DNA of 38,333 nucleotides from Candidatus Poribacteria bacterium (GCA_014730235.1 WJIO01000327.1:1-38333), one strand, 5' to 3'. Positions 16,456-24,714 are shown, counted from the first letter of the stretch. Numbers and translations are program-made. The notes: a model not told the origin generated them from the letters alone.

Positions 16456-16484
16456 TTGATAATGAACCGGGTTTATGATAAAAT
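16456..16484 (+). promoter_or_regulatory. Promoter of the WD40 gene
   Basis: TTGATA (16456-16461), 17 bases, TAAAAT (16479-16484), about 50 bases before the ATG at 16537. It is divergent from the membrane-protein promoter. Confidence 0.5.
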
Positions 16485-16536
16485 CACTGATGTAAAAGAC
16501 CTGCCATTTTTTATATTTTAAAACAGGGGTAATGAA

Positions 16537-19500
16537 ATGAAATATAGTTATTTTATTCTGGTTATGGTGGCAATTTCTCTTTTATTTCTGGGAAACAGTC
16601 TTGATGCCAGTATGGAATGTTTGTCTTATAATTTTGAATTTATAAAAGATATAACCGATCATGACAAGTCTGTAAATTCAATTTCACTTAGTCCGGATGG
16701 ACGTTTTTTAGCATCGGGATCATCAGATAATAACGCAAAGCTATGGGATATTGAATCGGGTAAAGGTATCCGACCAATACTCCGGCATCCCCATGCTGTA
16801 AAATATATATGTTTTAGTCCTGACAGCAATATATTAGCCACAGGTACAGATGATGGCGCTATAACCCTATGGGATGTAAATTATAAAGAGCGTTTAAGAA
16901 TTTTAAAAGGACATGAATCTGCTGTCCTTACACTTGGTTTTAAACCTGACGGATCGCTTTTATTTTCAGGCTCTGAAGATAAGAATATCAGATTATGGGA
17001 TATGAAATCTGGCAAGGAAATTAGCATTATCAAAAATAACCTGGGTATTATAAATTCAATGGATTTCTCCAGAGATGGATCTATGATGGCTTTTGCAGGT
17101 TCAAATGGTATAGTTAAAATATGGGATGTAGAATCGGGAAAAGAAATACTGGAGCAAAAAATAGGTGATGCTCCTGTAAATTCTTTATGCTTTAGATATG
17201 ATGGCAATTTTTTAGCACTGGGCATGGATAATGGTGTTATACATATACTGGATATAAAAAATAATCAGAAATCAAAAGAATTAATAGGCCATCAGGATGC
17301 AATTGGCCAGGGAGATTGCATAAGCATTAATCCGGATGGGAGAATAATGGCTTCAGGTTCCAGGGATGGGGAGGTTATAATATGGGACTTTGTTTCCGGC
17401 AGTGTTATTAAGAAGATTGATAATAATGACTCGAGCATTGAATCTGTTATATTTAACCATGATGGAACAAAAATGCTTTATTCGGATGCAAAGGGTGTTA
17501 TTAGAATATGGAATGTAAAGGTAACAGAATCCCTAGAGATAACCTTAAAAACAGGTTACGATGGCTGGCAAAGGGGTAAAATTGATCTAAATGCAGATGT
17601 GCTAGGTAGGGCTGAATTTGTTAAGTTTCAATATTCCCTGGATGATTTCAAATGGGTTGATATAACAAAAATGGAAAAAGCACCTTATAATATTACCTGG
17701 AATACAAAAGAATCAATACCCGGAGTAGCTGATTATGTGCGCATCAGAGCAGTAGCAGAAGGTAAAACTGGTATAACCGCGCTGGATTTGGATAGCAAAA
17801 GCTTTTCTATCGATAATAAATTTCCCATAACAAATCATAACTATGATGGACAATGGCATAATAAAAATTTTTTCATCAAATTATCAGCCGAGGATGAAGG
17901 TAGTGGACTTCTCCTTACCAAATACAGAATAAATTATGGCGAAGAAAAAAGCACAAAATGGAACGGTGAACCGGAAATTACCTTTGAAGGTGAAAATACC
18001 CTTGAATATTGGAGTATAGACAAAATTGGTAATGAAGAAGCACATAAAGTATTAACGGGTATTGGTCTGGACAAAACTACTCCAGCATTTATACATTGGT
18101 CGAAAAATCCGGAAAATATTGATGATAAATTCACAGGTCCACTTCGTATCAATGTCCAGATACTTGACGAAGGGGGAAGCGGTCTGGATGATGAATCTAT
18201 AAAGATTGATTACCATGTCAGCAAAAATTCATCCTATAAAGGCTATAAAAATATGCCAAAAGATGAATCTGGGACATGGTATTATGATATATCCGAACCC
18301 TTAGAAGGTTGGTCTGCTTATAATGGGGATTTTGTTTTTTATAAAATCAGATGCTCTGATAATGCCGGAAATGTTTTAGACAGCCCGGAACGACAGGAGT
18401 TTATAGGCGGCTCAAGCGTTCCTCCTGTTGTCAAATTGACAACAGCGCTTAAGGAATGGGAGAGGGGAACATTAACACTATCAGCAGAAGCTGTTGATAC
18501 GGATGGTTCTATTGAAAAAGTTATATTTGAATACAGTTTTGATGGTGTTATATGGAACGTTATTGGAACTGATAATGAAATACCTTACTCTATACAGTGG
18601 GATACTACTTCATATATTAAAGATATTAAAGAAGAAGTATTTCTGCGTACAAGCGCTGTAGATAATGATGATTTTTCAGCAAAACATATATCTGATAAAT
18701 TTGGAATAGACAATGAAGCTCCAGTTACAAATCATAATTATGATGGTGGTTGGTATAAAAAGAATTTTACCATCACACTGACATCTAATGACAGTGAAGG
18801 TGGCGGTGTAGCAAAGATTTTTTACAAAATCAATGATGGCAGAGAACAAAATGTTACCGAAGATGGTCAGCCAGAGATTACAGAACAGGGAAAAAGTATT
18901 CTGGAATACTGGAGTATTGATGTCGCCGGTAATGAGGAAAAGCATAAGATATTATCGGATATTAAATTGGACAGATTAGCTCCATTTGTAGAAGAATGGA
19001 AAGCGGAAAATAAAGATAATATTATAAAAATCCAGGTAAAAATCGTAGATACAGAAAGCGGCATAACCCTTGCTCCACAATTTGATTACCATATCGGCTC
19101 TGGGTCGGATTTTGCAGGTTATAAAGAAATGAGAAGAAGTGAAGATAAATCCTGGTGGAGTTACAATGTGGATATCTTAGGTCAGAACAGATCTCTTGCT
19201 GGTAAAACAATCTACTGCAAATTAAGTGTGAAGGATGTAGTCGGCAATCTTAGTATAGATATGTGGGAATACAGTATTCCCGGAAACATAGAAGCATCGA
19301 ATATTGATAGAGATATAGAAATTCCTGACGAATCGGATATAAGAAACATAGATATGGATGAAATAATGGCTGAAACTGATGACACATATTTGTCAGGAGA
19401 GGGCAGAATTGAATGGCTGAATACTCCAGAAAATAAAGTTGAACTGGGTGATGAAATAGAACTTCAAGGAACGATGGAACCTGACATTAATCAGGCTGTA

Positions 19501-19818
19501 CCTGTAAAAATAACTGTTATAACTCCAGAAGATAAAACTTATGTTTCCCTGGTGGATACCTCCGACAAGGGAATTTTTAGCTTCAGGCTTCCAATAAATT
19601 CTGAGGGTAAGTGGGTTGTTGCCGCAGAATGGGAAGGTAATAGCGAATTCAGCAGATATGTCAGCAGTCCAATTGAATTTGTAGTAGGTACAGAAGATGC
19701 AAAATTCCTCAGTGACACAAAAACCGGCCAAAAAGCTGCGAATTTCTTAAAGAAAAATACAATAATAATAGGTCTTGTGGTTTTATACGTTATAATTATA
19801 AGGCTTTATAAAAATTAA
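16537..19818 (+). CDS. Exported WD40 beta-propeller protein with Ig/OmpL47-like repeats and C-terminal membrane anchor
   Basis: A 1093-residue surface or periplasmic protein. Residues 1-26 are a signal peptide (ILVMVAISLLFLGNSLDA). Residues about 35-335 hold seven WD40 blades, each ending in a W-D-like dipeptide (KLWDI, TLWDV, RLWDM, KIWDV, HILDI, IIWDF, RIWNV). A three-module unit follows twice: A (about 337-425, GYDGWQRGKIDL) with A' (633-725, KEWERGTLTLS); B (428-512, TNHNYDGQWHNKNF...LEYWSIDKIGNEE) with B' (727-812, TNHNYDGGWYKKNF...LEYWSIDVAGNEE); and C (514-625) with C' (813-905). B is of the OmpL47/chitobiase-C-terminal kind. An Ig-like domain (about 959-1052) precedes a final helix (NTIIIGLVVLYVIIIRLYKN). 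It is probably a binding scaffold displayed outside the inner membrane; no catalytic motif seen. Confidence 0.87.
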   Translation: MKYSYFILVMVAISLLFLGNSLDASMECLSYNFEFIKDITDHDKSVNSISLSPDGRFLASGSSDNNAKLWDIESGKGIRPILRHPHAVKYICFSPDSNILATGTDDGAITLWDVNYKERLRILKGHESAVLTLGFKPDGSLLFSGSEDKNIRLWDMKSGKEISIIKNNLGIINSMDFSRDGSMMAFAGSNGIVKIWDVESGKEILEQKIGDAPVNSLCFRYDGNFLALGMDNGVIHILDIKNNQKSKELIGHQDAIGQGDCISINPDGRIMASGSRDGEVIIWDFVSGSVIKKIDNNDSSIESVIFNHDGTKMLYSDAKGVIRIWNVKVTESLEITLKTGYDGWQRGKIDLNADVLGRAEFVKFQYSLDDFKWVDITKMEKAPYNITWNTKESIPGVADYVRIRAVAEGKTGITALDLDSKSFSIDNKFPITNHNYDGQWHNKNFFIKLSAEDEGSGLLLTKYRINYGEEKSTKWNGEPEITFEGENTLEYWSIDKIGNEEAHKVLTGIGLDKTTPAFIHWSKNPENIDDKFTGPLRINVQILDEGGSGLDDESIKIDYHVSKNSSYKGYKNMPKDESGTWYYDISEPLEGWSAYNGDFVFYKIRCSDNAGNVLDSPERQEFIGGSSVPPVVKLTTALKEWERGTLTLSAEAVDTDGSIEKVIFEYSFDGVIWNVIGTDNEIPYSIQWDTTSYIKDIKEEVFLRTSAVDNDDFSAKHISDKFGIDNEAPVTNHNYDGGWYKKNFTITLTSNDSEGGGVAKIFYKINDGREQNVTEDGQPEITEQGKSILEYWSIDVAGNEEKHKILSDIKLDRLAPFVEEWKAENKDNIIKIQVKIVDTESGITLAPQFDYHIGSGSDFAGYKEMRRSEDKSWWSYNVDILGQNRSLAGKTIYCKLSVKDVVGNLSIDMWEYSIPGNIEASNIDRDIEIPDESDIRNIDMDEIMAETDDTYLSGEGRIEWLNTPENKVELGDEIELQGTMEPDINQAVPVKITVITPEDKTYVSLVDTSDKGIFSFRLPINSEGKWVVAAEWEGNSEFSRYVSSPIEFVVGTEDAKFLSDTKTGQKAANFLKKNTIIIGLVVLYVIIIRLYKN

Positions 19819-19925
19819 ATGTTTTTCCTGCCATTTTTTAACACCGCCAAATTTTTTTCCTCAGTAATAACAGGCTTTTATAGGTATTAACATCGAATTA
19901 TCATAAAAAAATCAAAAAAAATATA

Positions 19926-19954
19926 ATGACAAATAGTGACACCTGTGTTATAAT
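19926..19954 (+). promoter_or_regulatory. Promoter with overlapping dyad, before the HTH-solute-binding locus
   Basis: ATGACA (19926-19931), 17 bases, TATAAT (19949-19954). An inverted repeat TGACACCT (19937-19944) ... AGGTGACA (19959-19966) brackets the -10 box, with one mismatched pair. This is the usual position for a repressor site; the HTH fusion protein encoded downstream is the natural candidate, by inference. Confidence 0.6.
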
Positions 19955-20019
19955 ATAAAGGTGACATTAGTTGGCAGTTGTTTTCGGGTGATAAAGATGA
20001 CTGGATAGGAGTCTCAAAA

Positions 20020-20241
20020 ATGCAAATTATAGACATTAGTCCTAAAGCTAAATCCAGAAATTCCAAAGTTACAAATGATACAATCCTTTTTCAAATGAGT
20101 GGTCCCGTGCTTTTAGACAGTAAATCTGATATTACCTCAAAAGACGATAGTTTCATTTATGATGTTCTAAAAGTTGAAAATATAGCTACAGTTAATTCAT
20201 TTACAATTATTGACAGAGAAAACATTCAAAACTCCCGCTGA
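20020..20241 (+). CDS. Small protein of unknown function preceding the HTH fusion
   Basis: A 73-residue reading frame from ATG 20020, preceded by TAGGAG at good distance. A TTG at 19978 would add 14 residues but has no ribosome site. The protein begins MQIIDISPKAKSRNSKV and is polar, rich in Ser, Asp, Lys and Ile, without Cys, signal peptide, membrane segment or known motif. It lies between the dyad-bearing promoter and the SgrR-like gene, with an 86-base gap to the latter, so it may be a leader-encoded small protein or a peptide that concerns the regulator. I do not recognise it. The ribosome site and promoter position support that it is expressed. Confidence 0.55.
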   Translation: MQIIDISPKAKSRNSKVTNDTILFQMSGPVLLDSKSDITSKDDSFIYDVLKVENIATVNSFTIIDRENIQNSR

Positions 20242-20327
20242 CTATAATTGTCAGTTTAAGGAATAATGACGGTTAAACATATTTACTTATACGATTAATA
20301 TAAAATGGCAAGAGAGGGAGTCCAGGG

Positions 20328-22256
20328 ATGGCAAAATCCGAAAAGATTTTTGAAATGTTGGAATACATAAGCGAATATCCAAATTTAACACCCAGGGATT
20401 TGGCCCGTCTTTGTGAAGTTAGCGAACGCGCCATATACCGTTATCTGAATACTTTGTCGAAGGTTGGAATTTCAGTTCAGTTTGAAGACGGTGGCTATAA
20501 GTTGCAGGGGGGATATAGGGATATATTTAAGAAACCCGACCCCGAAGGTTTGGAAGCTTTAAAGATTCTTCTTTCTGCCGGTATGGAAGTCTGTAACGAT
20601 CAGCATATATTGGAACATGGCAAAAGTTTTCTTAAGATAATAGACTCTAACCTACCGACAAAAAGACAGCGAAACCAGAATGAAATCGAAATCGTGCCAG
20701 AAGAAATAAGGGCAAAAAATCGAGGTGGAACCATAACTGTCGGTCACAGCAGTCAACCCAGTATTATAAATCCAATATTAACCTCTGAAACTATATCAGT
20801 TAATCTGATGAACTTAATTTACAGCAGTCTGGTGAAATTTGATAACCTTCAGCAACCTATACCCGATATAGCCAGAAATTGGGAAATTTCAAAAGATGGC
20901 CTGGTTTGGACTTTTTATATTAGAGAGGATGTTAATTTCCACGATGGTCATCCTCTTACAGCTCATGATGTTGAATTTACCTATAAATCTATCATTGATC
21001 CTAAAAATGGATCACCAAGAGCTAAGAGATATGAGCTTATAGAAAAAATGGAAACTGAAGGTGACTATATATTCAGGATTTACCTTAAACATCCTTTTGC
21101 CCCGTTTATCTGTAGAATGGGATGGGCAATAGCTCCTAGACATTTAATGGAAAATATAAATCTTCAAAAAACTAAACTTAACAAAAAACCCGTGGGCTCA
21201 GGACCTTTTAAACTTGAGGAATGGAAAGATGATAACACTATAGTTTTAGATGCAAACAGAAAATATTTTAGAAAAGACAGACCAATTCTGGATCGTTTAG
21301 TATTTAAGTCTTATCCTGATAGGGAATCAGCCCTGCAAGCAATGGCCCAGGGAAAAATGGATATTGCATTTGATTTGGCAGCCTCAGATTTGCTTTTTGC
21401 CAGTGAAAATGCTACCTTTAGAATCTATTCGGCTTACAATGGTGCCTGTTATACAATATTATTTAACCTTGAAGATCCAGTATTTAAAGATATTAGAGTT
21501 CGTAAAGCACTTGATTATGCAATAGATAAAGAGTCTATTATTGATACACAATTAAAAGGACATGGAACCATATGTACCGGTCCTTTCAGTATTGATTCAT
21601 GGGCCTATAATCCTGATGTAAAACCAACTCCTTATAATATTGAAAAAGCCCAAGAGTTACTTGCTGAATCAGGATGGGTAGATACTGACGGAGATGGATT
21701 GGTAGATAAGGATAAAAACCCGTTAGTTATTAAACTTTCTATTTTAAATATATCGGATGTTATGGAACGTATTGCAAAGTCTATAAAGGTGCAATTAATG
21801 AAGATTGGAATTAAGGTAGAACTAGATCGCATTGATGATTCCAAAATTTATGAAACAAATTTCCATGCTATGTTAATTCTCAATGGTGCAGGACCAGATC
21901 CGGAATCCGCTCTTAGATCATGGAATTTTAATGGTGAAAATTCGGCATTGGGAAATTATAAAAATAGTTTCATTGATAATCTTATGAAGTTAGGAAAAAC
22001 TATATCAGATATTAAATCAAGAAAAAGCATTTATCATAAAATTCATGAAATGATGCATGATGATTGTTCTGCCATATTTATAGCTTCTGCCTTTGATTAT
22101 ATAGGCAGCACTTATCGTTTCAGAATTGATAAATTTCCGTCTATGATGCAGTTTTTAACGAGTATGAAAGACTGGCAAATTGTCACCAGAAAAAATAGCG
22201 GAAAATCCAATGAAGATCAAGGAAATGTAGATGTATTGGCAAGGACTGTTGGTTAG
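20328..22256 (+). CDS. SgrR-like regulator: HTH domain fused to a peptide-binding-type solute-binding domain
   Basis: A 642-residue protein. Residues 1-62 form an HTH_11/DeoR-type winged helix (LTPRDLARLCEVSERAIYRY, then GGYKLQG as wing); residues about 70-130 are a linker like that of YafY-type regulators; residues about 133-620 are a full SBP_bac_5 (DppA/OppA class) domain: GTITVGHSSQPSIINPIL, IYSSLVKFD, WEISKDGLVWTFYIREDVNF, DVEFTYKS, VGSGPFKLEEW, RVRKALDYAIDKESI, AQELLAESGWVDTDGDG. No signal peptide, so the binding domain is cytoplasmic, as in SgrR of E. coli, which senses a sugar-phosphate stress signal. Here the ligand could be a peptide or sugar. The family normally reads transporter promoters; no transporter follows. 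Ribosome site AGGG(A). Good evidence for architecture, none for ligand. Confidence 0.88.
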   Translation: MAKSEKIFEMLEYISEYPNLTPRDLARLCEVSERAIYRYLNTLSKVGISVQFEDGGYKLQGGYRDIFKKPDPEGLEALKILLSAGMEVCNDQHILEHGKSFLKIIDSNLPTKRQRNQNEIEIVPEEIRAKNRGGTITVGHSSQPSIINPILTSETISVNLMNLIYSSLVKFDNLQQPIPDIARNWEISKDGLVWTFYIREDVNFHDGHPLTAHDVEFTYKSIIDPKNGSPRAKRYELIEKMETEGDYIFRIYLKHPFAPFICRMGWAIAPRHLMENINLQKTKLNKKPVGSGPFKLEEWKDDNTIVLDANRKYFRKDRPILDRLVFKSYPDRESALQAMAQGKMDIAFDLAASDLLFASENATFRIYSAYNGACYTILFNLEDPVFKDIRVRKALDYAIDKESIIDTQLKGHGTICTGPFSIDSWAYNPDVKPTPYNIEKAQELLAESGWVDTDGDGLVDKDKNPLVIKLSILNISDVMERIAKSIKVQLMKIGIKVELDRIDDSKIYETNFHAMLILNGAGPDPESALRSWNFNGENSALGNYKNSFIDNLMKLGKTISDIKSRKSIYHKIHEMMHDDCSAIFIASAFDYIGSTYRFRIDKFPSMMQFLTSMKDWQIVTRKNSGKSNEDQGNVDVLARTVG

Positions 22257-22540
22257 TATCAAAATATGTTAATTAAGAAGAGGCAAAGCTGGCTTCTCTA
22301 TTCTCAGAATTGGCGTTCAGGATTTTGAAGTCAGCTATTAAGTATAATTGCTAAATTAAAGCCTCTTCACCGTTCAATAAACAAGGAGATAGACTCCTCA
22401 AAGCTAGTATATCAACCTTATGTAAAGATGTCAAGCAAAAAGGGTCTGATTCTTCTTGATAAATTTTAGTTTTTCAAAATCTATGAACCGCGCGTTCAAA
22501 ATCTTTTTCCAACATGTATCACAAAACTACGGAGGTAAAG
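22257..22540 (+). other. Structured spacer between the two HTH genes
   Basis: 284 bases without a credible ORF. GAAGAGGC (22277-22284) and GCCTCTTC (22361-22368) are exact 8-bp arms around 76 bases, and AGGAG-ATAGA-CTCCT (22384-22398) is a small hairpin that would hide a GGAG sequence. A structured leader of the HTH gene at 22541 or a small RNA is possible; no promoter was found that I trust. Confidence 0.35.
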
Positions 22541-22945
22541 ATGAGTAAGCACGAACGTCTGGCGAGATTGATGAAGATCATGACTCTTATCAAAGCCCAG
22601 AGAAATTTACACCGAAAAGACCTGGCAAGGAAGTGTGAAGTATCTGTAAGAACTATACAAAGAGATATTGATACCCTTTCATATGCCGGAGTGCCTGTGT
22701 TTTGGGCAGATGAAGGATATGAAATTATGCCGGATTTCTTCCTTCCGCCTATGAATTTAAGTTTTGAAGAAGCCTTCCATCTTGTGCTGGCTGCTGAAGC
22801 CTTCTCTGAAGATATAGATAAATCCAAGCGTCAGACAATAGAAACGGCAATTTCTAAGATTATAGCTAGGCTTCCTAACGAAACCCGTTATCGCCTGGAA
22901 GAAATACTGGATGAAGGTATTGAGGACAAAGCAATTGCTGTATAA
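22541..22945 (+). CDS. Stand-alone HTH_11 regulator lacking a sensor domain
   Basis: 134 residues from ATG 22541, chosen because GGAGGT lies 5 bases upstream; an earlier ATG at 22514 would cover that ribosome site. Residues 1-62 are a winged helix (RKDLARKCEVSVRTIQRDID, wing ADEGYEI) of the same kind as in the preceding fusion: both have DLAR.CEVS.R.I.R and TLS..G..V. The remainder, about 65-134, matches only the linker of YafY-type regulators (SFEEAFHLVLAAEAFSEDI, ARLPNETRYRLEEILDEGI) and stops where a WYL or ligand domain would begin. It is thus about half the usual 300 residues. There is no sign of a frameshifted remainder. It may bind the same DNA sites as the fusion protein and compete with it, or pair with it. 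Confidence 0.85.
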   Translation: MSKHERLARLMKIMTLIKAQRNLHRKDLARKCEVSVRTIQRDIDTLSYAGVPVFWADEGYEIMPDFFLPPMNLSFEEAFHLVLAAEAFSEDIDKSKRQTIETAISKIIARLPNETRYRLEEILDEGIEDKAIAV

Positions 22946-22968
22946 CTTCAGTTTTAAACTGAAGTTAT
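22942..22968 (+). terminator. Perfect hairpin at the stop codon of the HTH gene
   Basis: ATAACTTCAGTTT (22942-22954), T, AAACTGAAGTTAT (22956-22968): 13-bp exact arms beginning at the stop codon. No T-run follows, so termination is uncertain; it may protect the transcript end. Confidence 0.45.
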
Positions 22969-23241
22969 ACTCAATTCGAAGGTAAGGGGTAAAACCTTCT
23001 ATTGTGAACAAATCCTTCCTCTTTATTTACAAGATTACGTCAGACTAATCCAACCTGTGGTAGTTTTAAATACCAGAAGTGTTATCTAACCTTATATAAT
23101 TTCAATCTCCTCCTCCCAATTTACAAAAAATTAAATATAGATTCACCAAAAAGTCTGAAAGACTCGATAAGTACTGACGAAATAAAAAATGCCGTGATTG
23201 TTTAATTATTTAACTAATGAATAAAGTTGGAGGAGATATAA
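22969..23241. other. Non-coding spacer before the Cys-rich peptide gene
   Basis: About 270 AT-rich bases. A small hairpin with GAAGGT and ACCTTC arms lies at about 22979-23000. No ORF, repeat or confident promoter was seen, although the peptide gene probably has its own promoter here. Confidence 0.3.
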
Positions 23242-23394
23242 ATGTTTTTTAATTTTATGGATCTGGATGTAGTACTGAAATCATTGTTTAATGATGAAGA
23301 GTCTGATGAAGTGGTAGTATTAAAAGACGGCACAAGCGCTCCTTGTTCCCTTAGCTGTTGCTGTACTTATAGCTATGCGACATATGGTGGTTAA
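23242..23394 (+). CDS. 50-residue peptide with Cys/Ser/Thr-rich C-terminus, RiPP-precursor-like
   Basis: A short gene with a very good ribosome site, GGAGGAG (23229-23235), 6 bases before ATG 23242. The N-terminal 32 residues (MFFNFMDLDVVLKSLFNDEE, then acidic and hydrophobic residues and VVVLKDG) look like a leader; FMDLD resembles the F-N-L-D box of lanthipeptide leaders. The last 17 residues PCSLSCCCTYSYATYGG hold 4 Cys, 3 Ser and 2 Thr, the profile of a core peptide that could be cyclodehydrated to thiazoles/oxazoles (compare the CCCCC-TT core of streptolysin S) or crosslinked as a lanthipeptide. It could instead be a metal-binding peptide. No YcaO, LanB/LanM, SagB-like or protease gene is in the window. 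It is the last plus-strand gene before the convergent dehydrogenase. Existence as a gene is well supported; function is inference. Confidence 0.65.
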   Translation: MFFNFMDLDVVLKSLFNDEESDEVVVLKDGTSAPCSLSCCCTYSYATYGG

Positions 23395-23521
23395 ATAATA
23401 TAAGGTAACCTCTGCCTCTTATTTAGAGAATTATTTGACAATAAATTTCCAATTAACAAATGACTCACACGGCATAAATATAACAAGATTTATTGTTAGT
23501 AGAGAATTACAAAATAGTATT

Positions 23522-23566
23522 AAGTTGGTTAGAGCGGCTATATAATATAGACCGCTCAAACAACTT
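23522..23566. terminator. Hairpin between convergent genes
   Basis: AAGTTG (23522-23527) and GAGCGG (23532-23537) pair with CCGCTC (23552-23557) and CAACTT (23561-23566); the inner part CTATA/TATAG extends the stem past a one-base bulge. It sits between the peptide gene (plus) and the dehydrogenase (minus) and could end transcripts from both sides. Confidence 0.6.
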
Positions 23567-23580
23567 ATATAGTAAATTCA

Positions 23581-24648
23581 TTATATGGGATCGAATTCTT
23601 CTGCTTTTGTATCCAATCCAGATTCTTTAGCTATATCAATAATTTGTCCCCACGTTTCATCTTCAATATATATACCGCTTTCCAGACGCTTTATCCTTTC
23701 CTTTTCTTCTATCTCACCCGGAAATAAAATTTCACTTACATCAGGCCTTTTGGGTGATGATTTTACATAATCAATCAATCCGTCTACATGAGCTTTGAAT
23801 TCGTTGATAGATATAAAAGATTCAATATTTATTACGTTTATAAAGACTGCGTTGCCAAATCTAGGAGCATCTGCCCTACTGCAACCAGCACCGCTGAGCG
23901 CGCCGGCCAGTATGTCAAGAATAAATCCAAGCCCATAACCTTTATGCCCCACTATTCCACCAAAGGGTAGGATAGCTCCGGGAGGTGGGCCGTAAAAATC
24001 ATTAGGATTGGTTGATGGCTTGCCCTCTGAATCTATTATACATCCTTCAGGAAGTTCTTCTCCCCTATTGCGTTTTACCCGGACTTTACCTTCTGCCACT
24101 ACTGCTGTGGTTATGTCTAGTAGAACATCAGAATTTTCGCCTGAGGGTAAACCAATAGAAACAGGATTTGGCGAAAGCCTTCGACTTATTCCTCCCCATG
24201 CAGACATACACTGGGCGGCTCCGTGATTATTAACGGCGATCATACCTATCATGTTCTCCTCTGCCGCCATGGCTGGATATTCACCCAATCTGCCTACATG
24301 ATTCGATCTGGACATGGAAATAGCTGCAAGGGAGTTATTCTTTGCCTTATTGATAGCCTTTTTCATAGCTTCTCTTGCCATTACCTGTCCAAATCCCCAG
24401 TTTCCATCCAAGACAGCGGTACTGGGATTATCTTTGACTATTGTTATTTCTGCTTCTGGAACTATATCTCCTTTCTTTATAAGGGCTATATACTGAGGAA
24501 TTCGGATAATTCCATGGGAGTCGTGACCAGCTAAGTTTGAATTAACCAGTGAATTGGCTACAATTCGGGCTTCCTGAGATTGTACTCCTGCACTCTCAAA
24601 AATTTTTGCCCCGACTTTTTTTAGTTGTTCAGCGTGGAAATTTGGCAT
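23581..24648 (-). CDS. Malate/L-lactate dehydrogenase family oxidoreductase (Ldh_2 type)
   Basis: A 355-residue member of the type-2 malate/lactate dehydrogenase family, unrelated to Rossmann-fold LDH. It has the family's GHDSHGIIRIPQYI with catalytic His, SRSNHVGRLGEYPAMAAE for cofactor binding, VNNHGAAQCMSAWGG, a DITTAVVAEGKVRVKR strand and GHKGYGLGFILDILAGALSGAG near residue 235. Members reduce 2-keto acids, ureidoglycolate, delta-1-piperidine/pyrroline-2-carboxylate or sulfolactate with NAD(P)H. Length and start (GGAGG before ATG 24648) are normal. It follows an aldolase of the DapA/NAL family on the same strand, 144 bases apart with a hairpin repeat between. The pair could serve sugar-acid or hydroxyproline-type catabolism; substrate not determinable. 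Confidence 0.9.
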   Translation of the reverse strand: MPNFHAEQLKKVGAKIFESAGVQSQEARIVANSLVNSNLAGHDSHGIIRIPQYIALIKKGDIVPEAEITIVKDNPSTAVLDGNWGFGQVMAREAMKKAINKAKNNSLAAISMSRSNHVGRLGEYPAMAAEENMIGMIAVNNHGAAQCMSAWGGISRRLSPNPVSIGLPSGENSDVLLDITTAVVAEGKVRVKRNRGEELPEGCIIDSEGKPSTNPNDFYGPPPGAILPFGGIVGHKGYGLGFILDILAGALSGAGCSRADAPRFGNAVFINVINIESFISINEFKAHVDGLIDYVKSSPKRPDVSEILFPGEIEEKERIKRLESGIYIEDETWGQIIDIAKESGLDTKAEEFDPI

Positions 24649-24714
24649 TATATTTCCTCCATATTTATGGTTCTCCCGGGTTCAGTGTGGTAAAGATAAG
24701 GAACTTCTTCATGC

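Noticed and set aside
22942-22968. Treating this hairpin as a proven intrinsic terminator
   Set aside because: Good stem but no T-run and centred on one base; listed at moderate confidence only.
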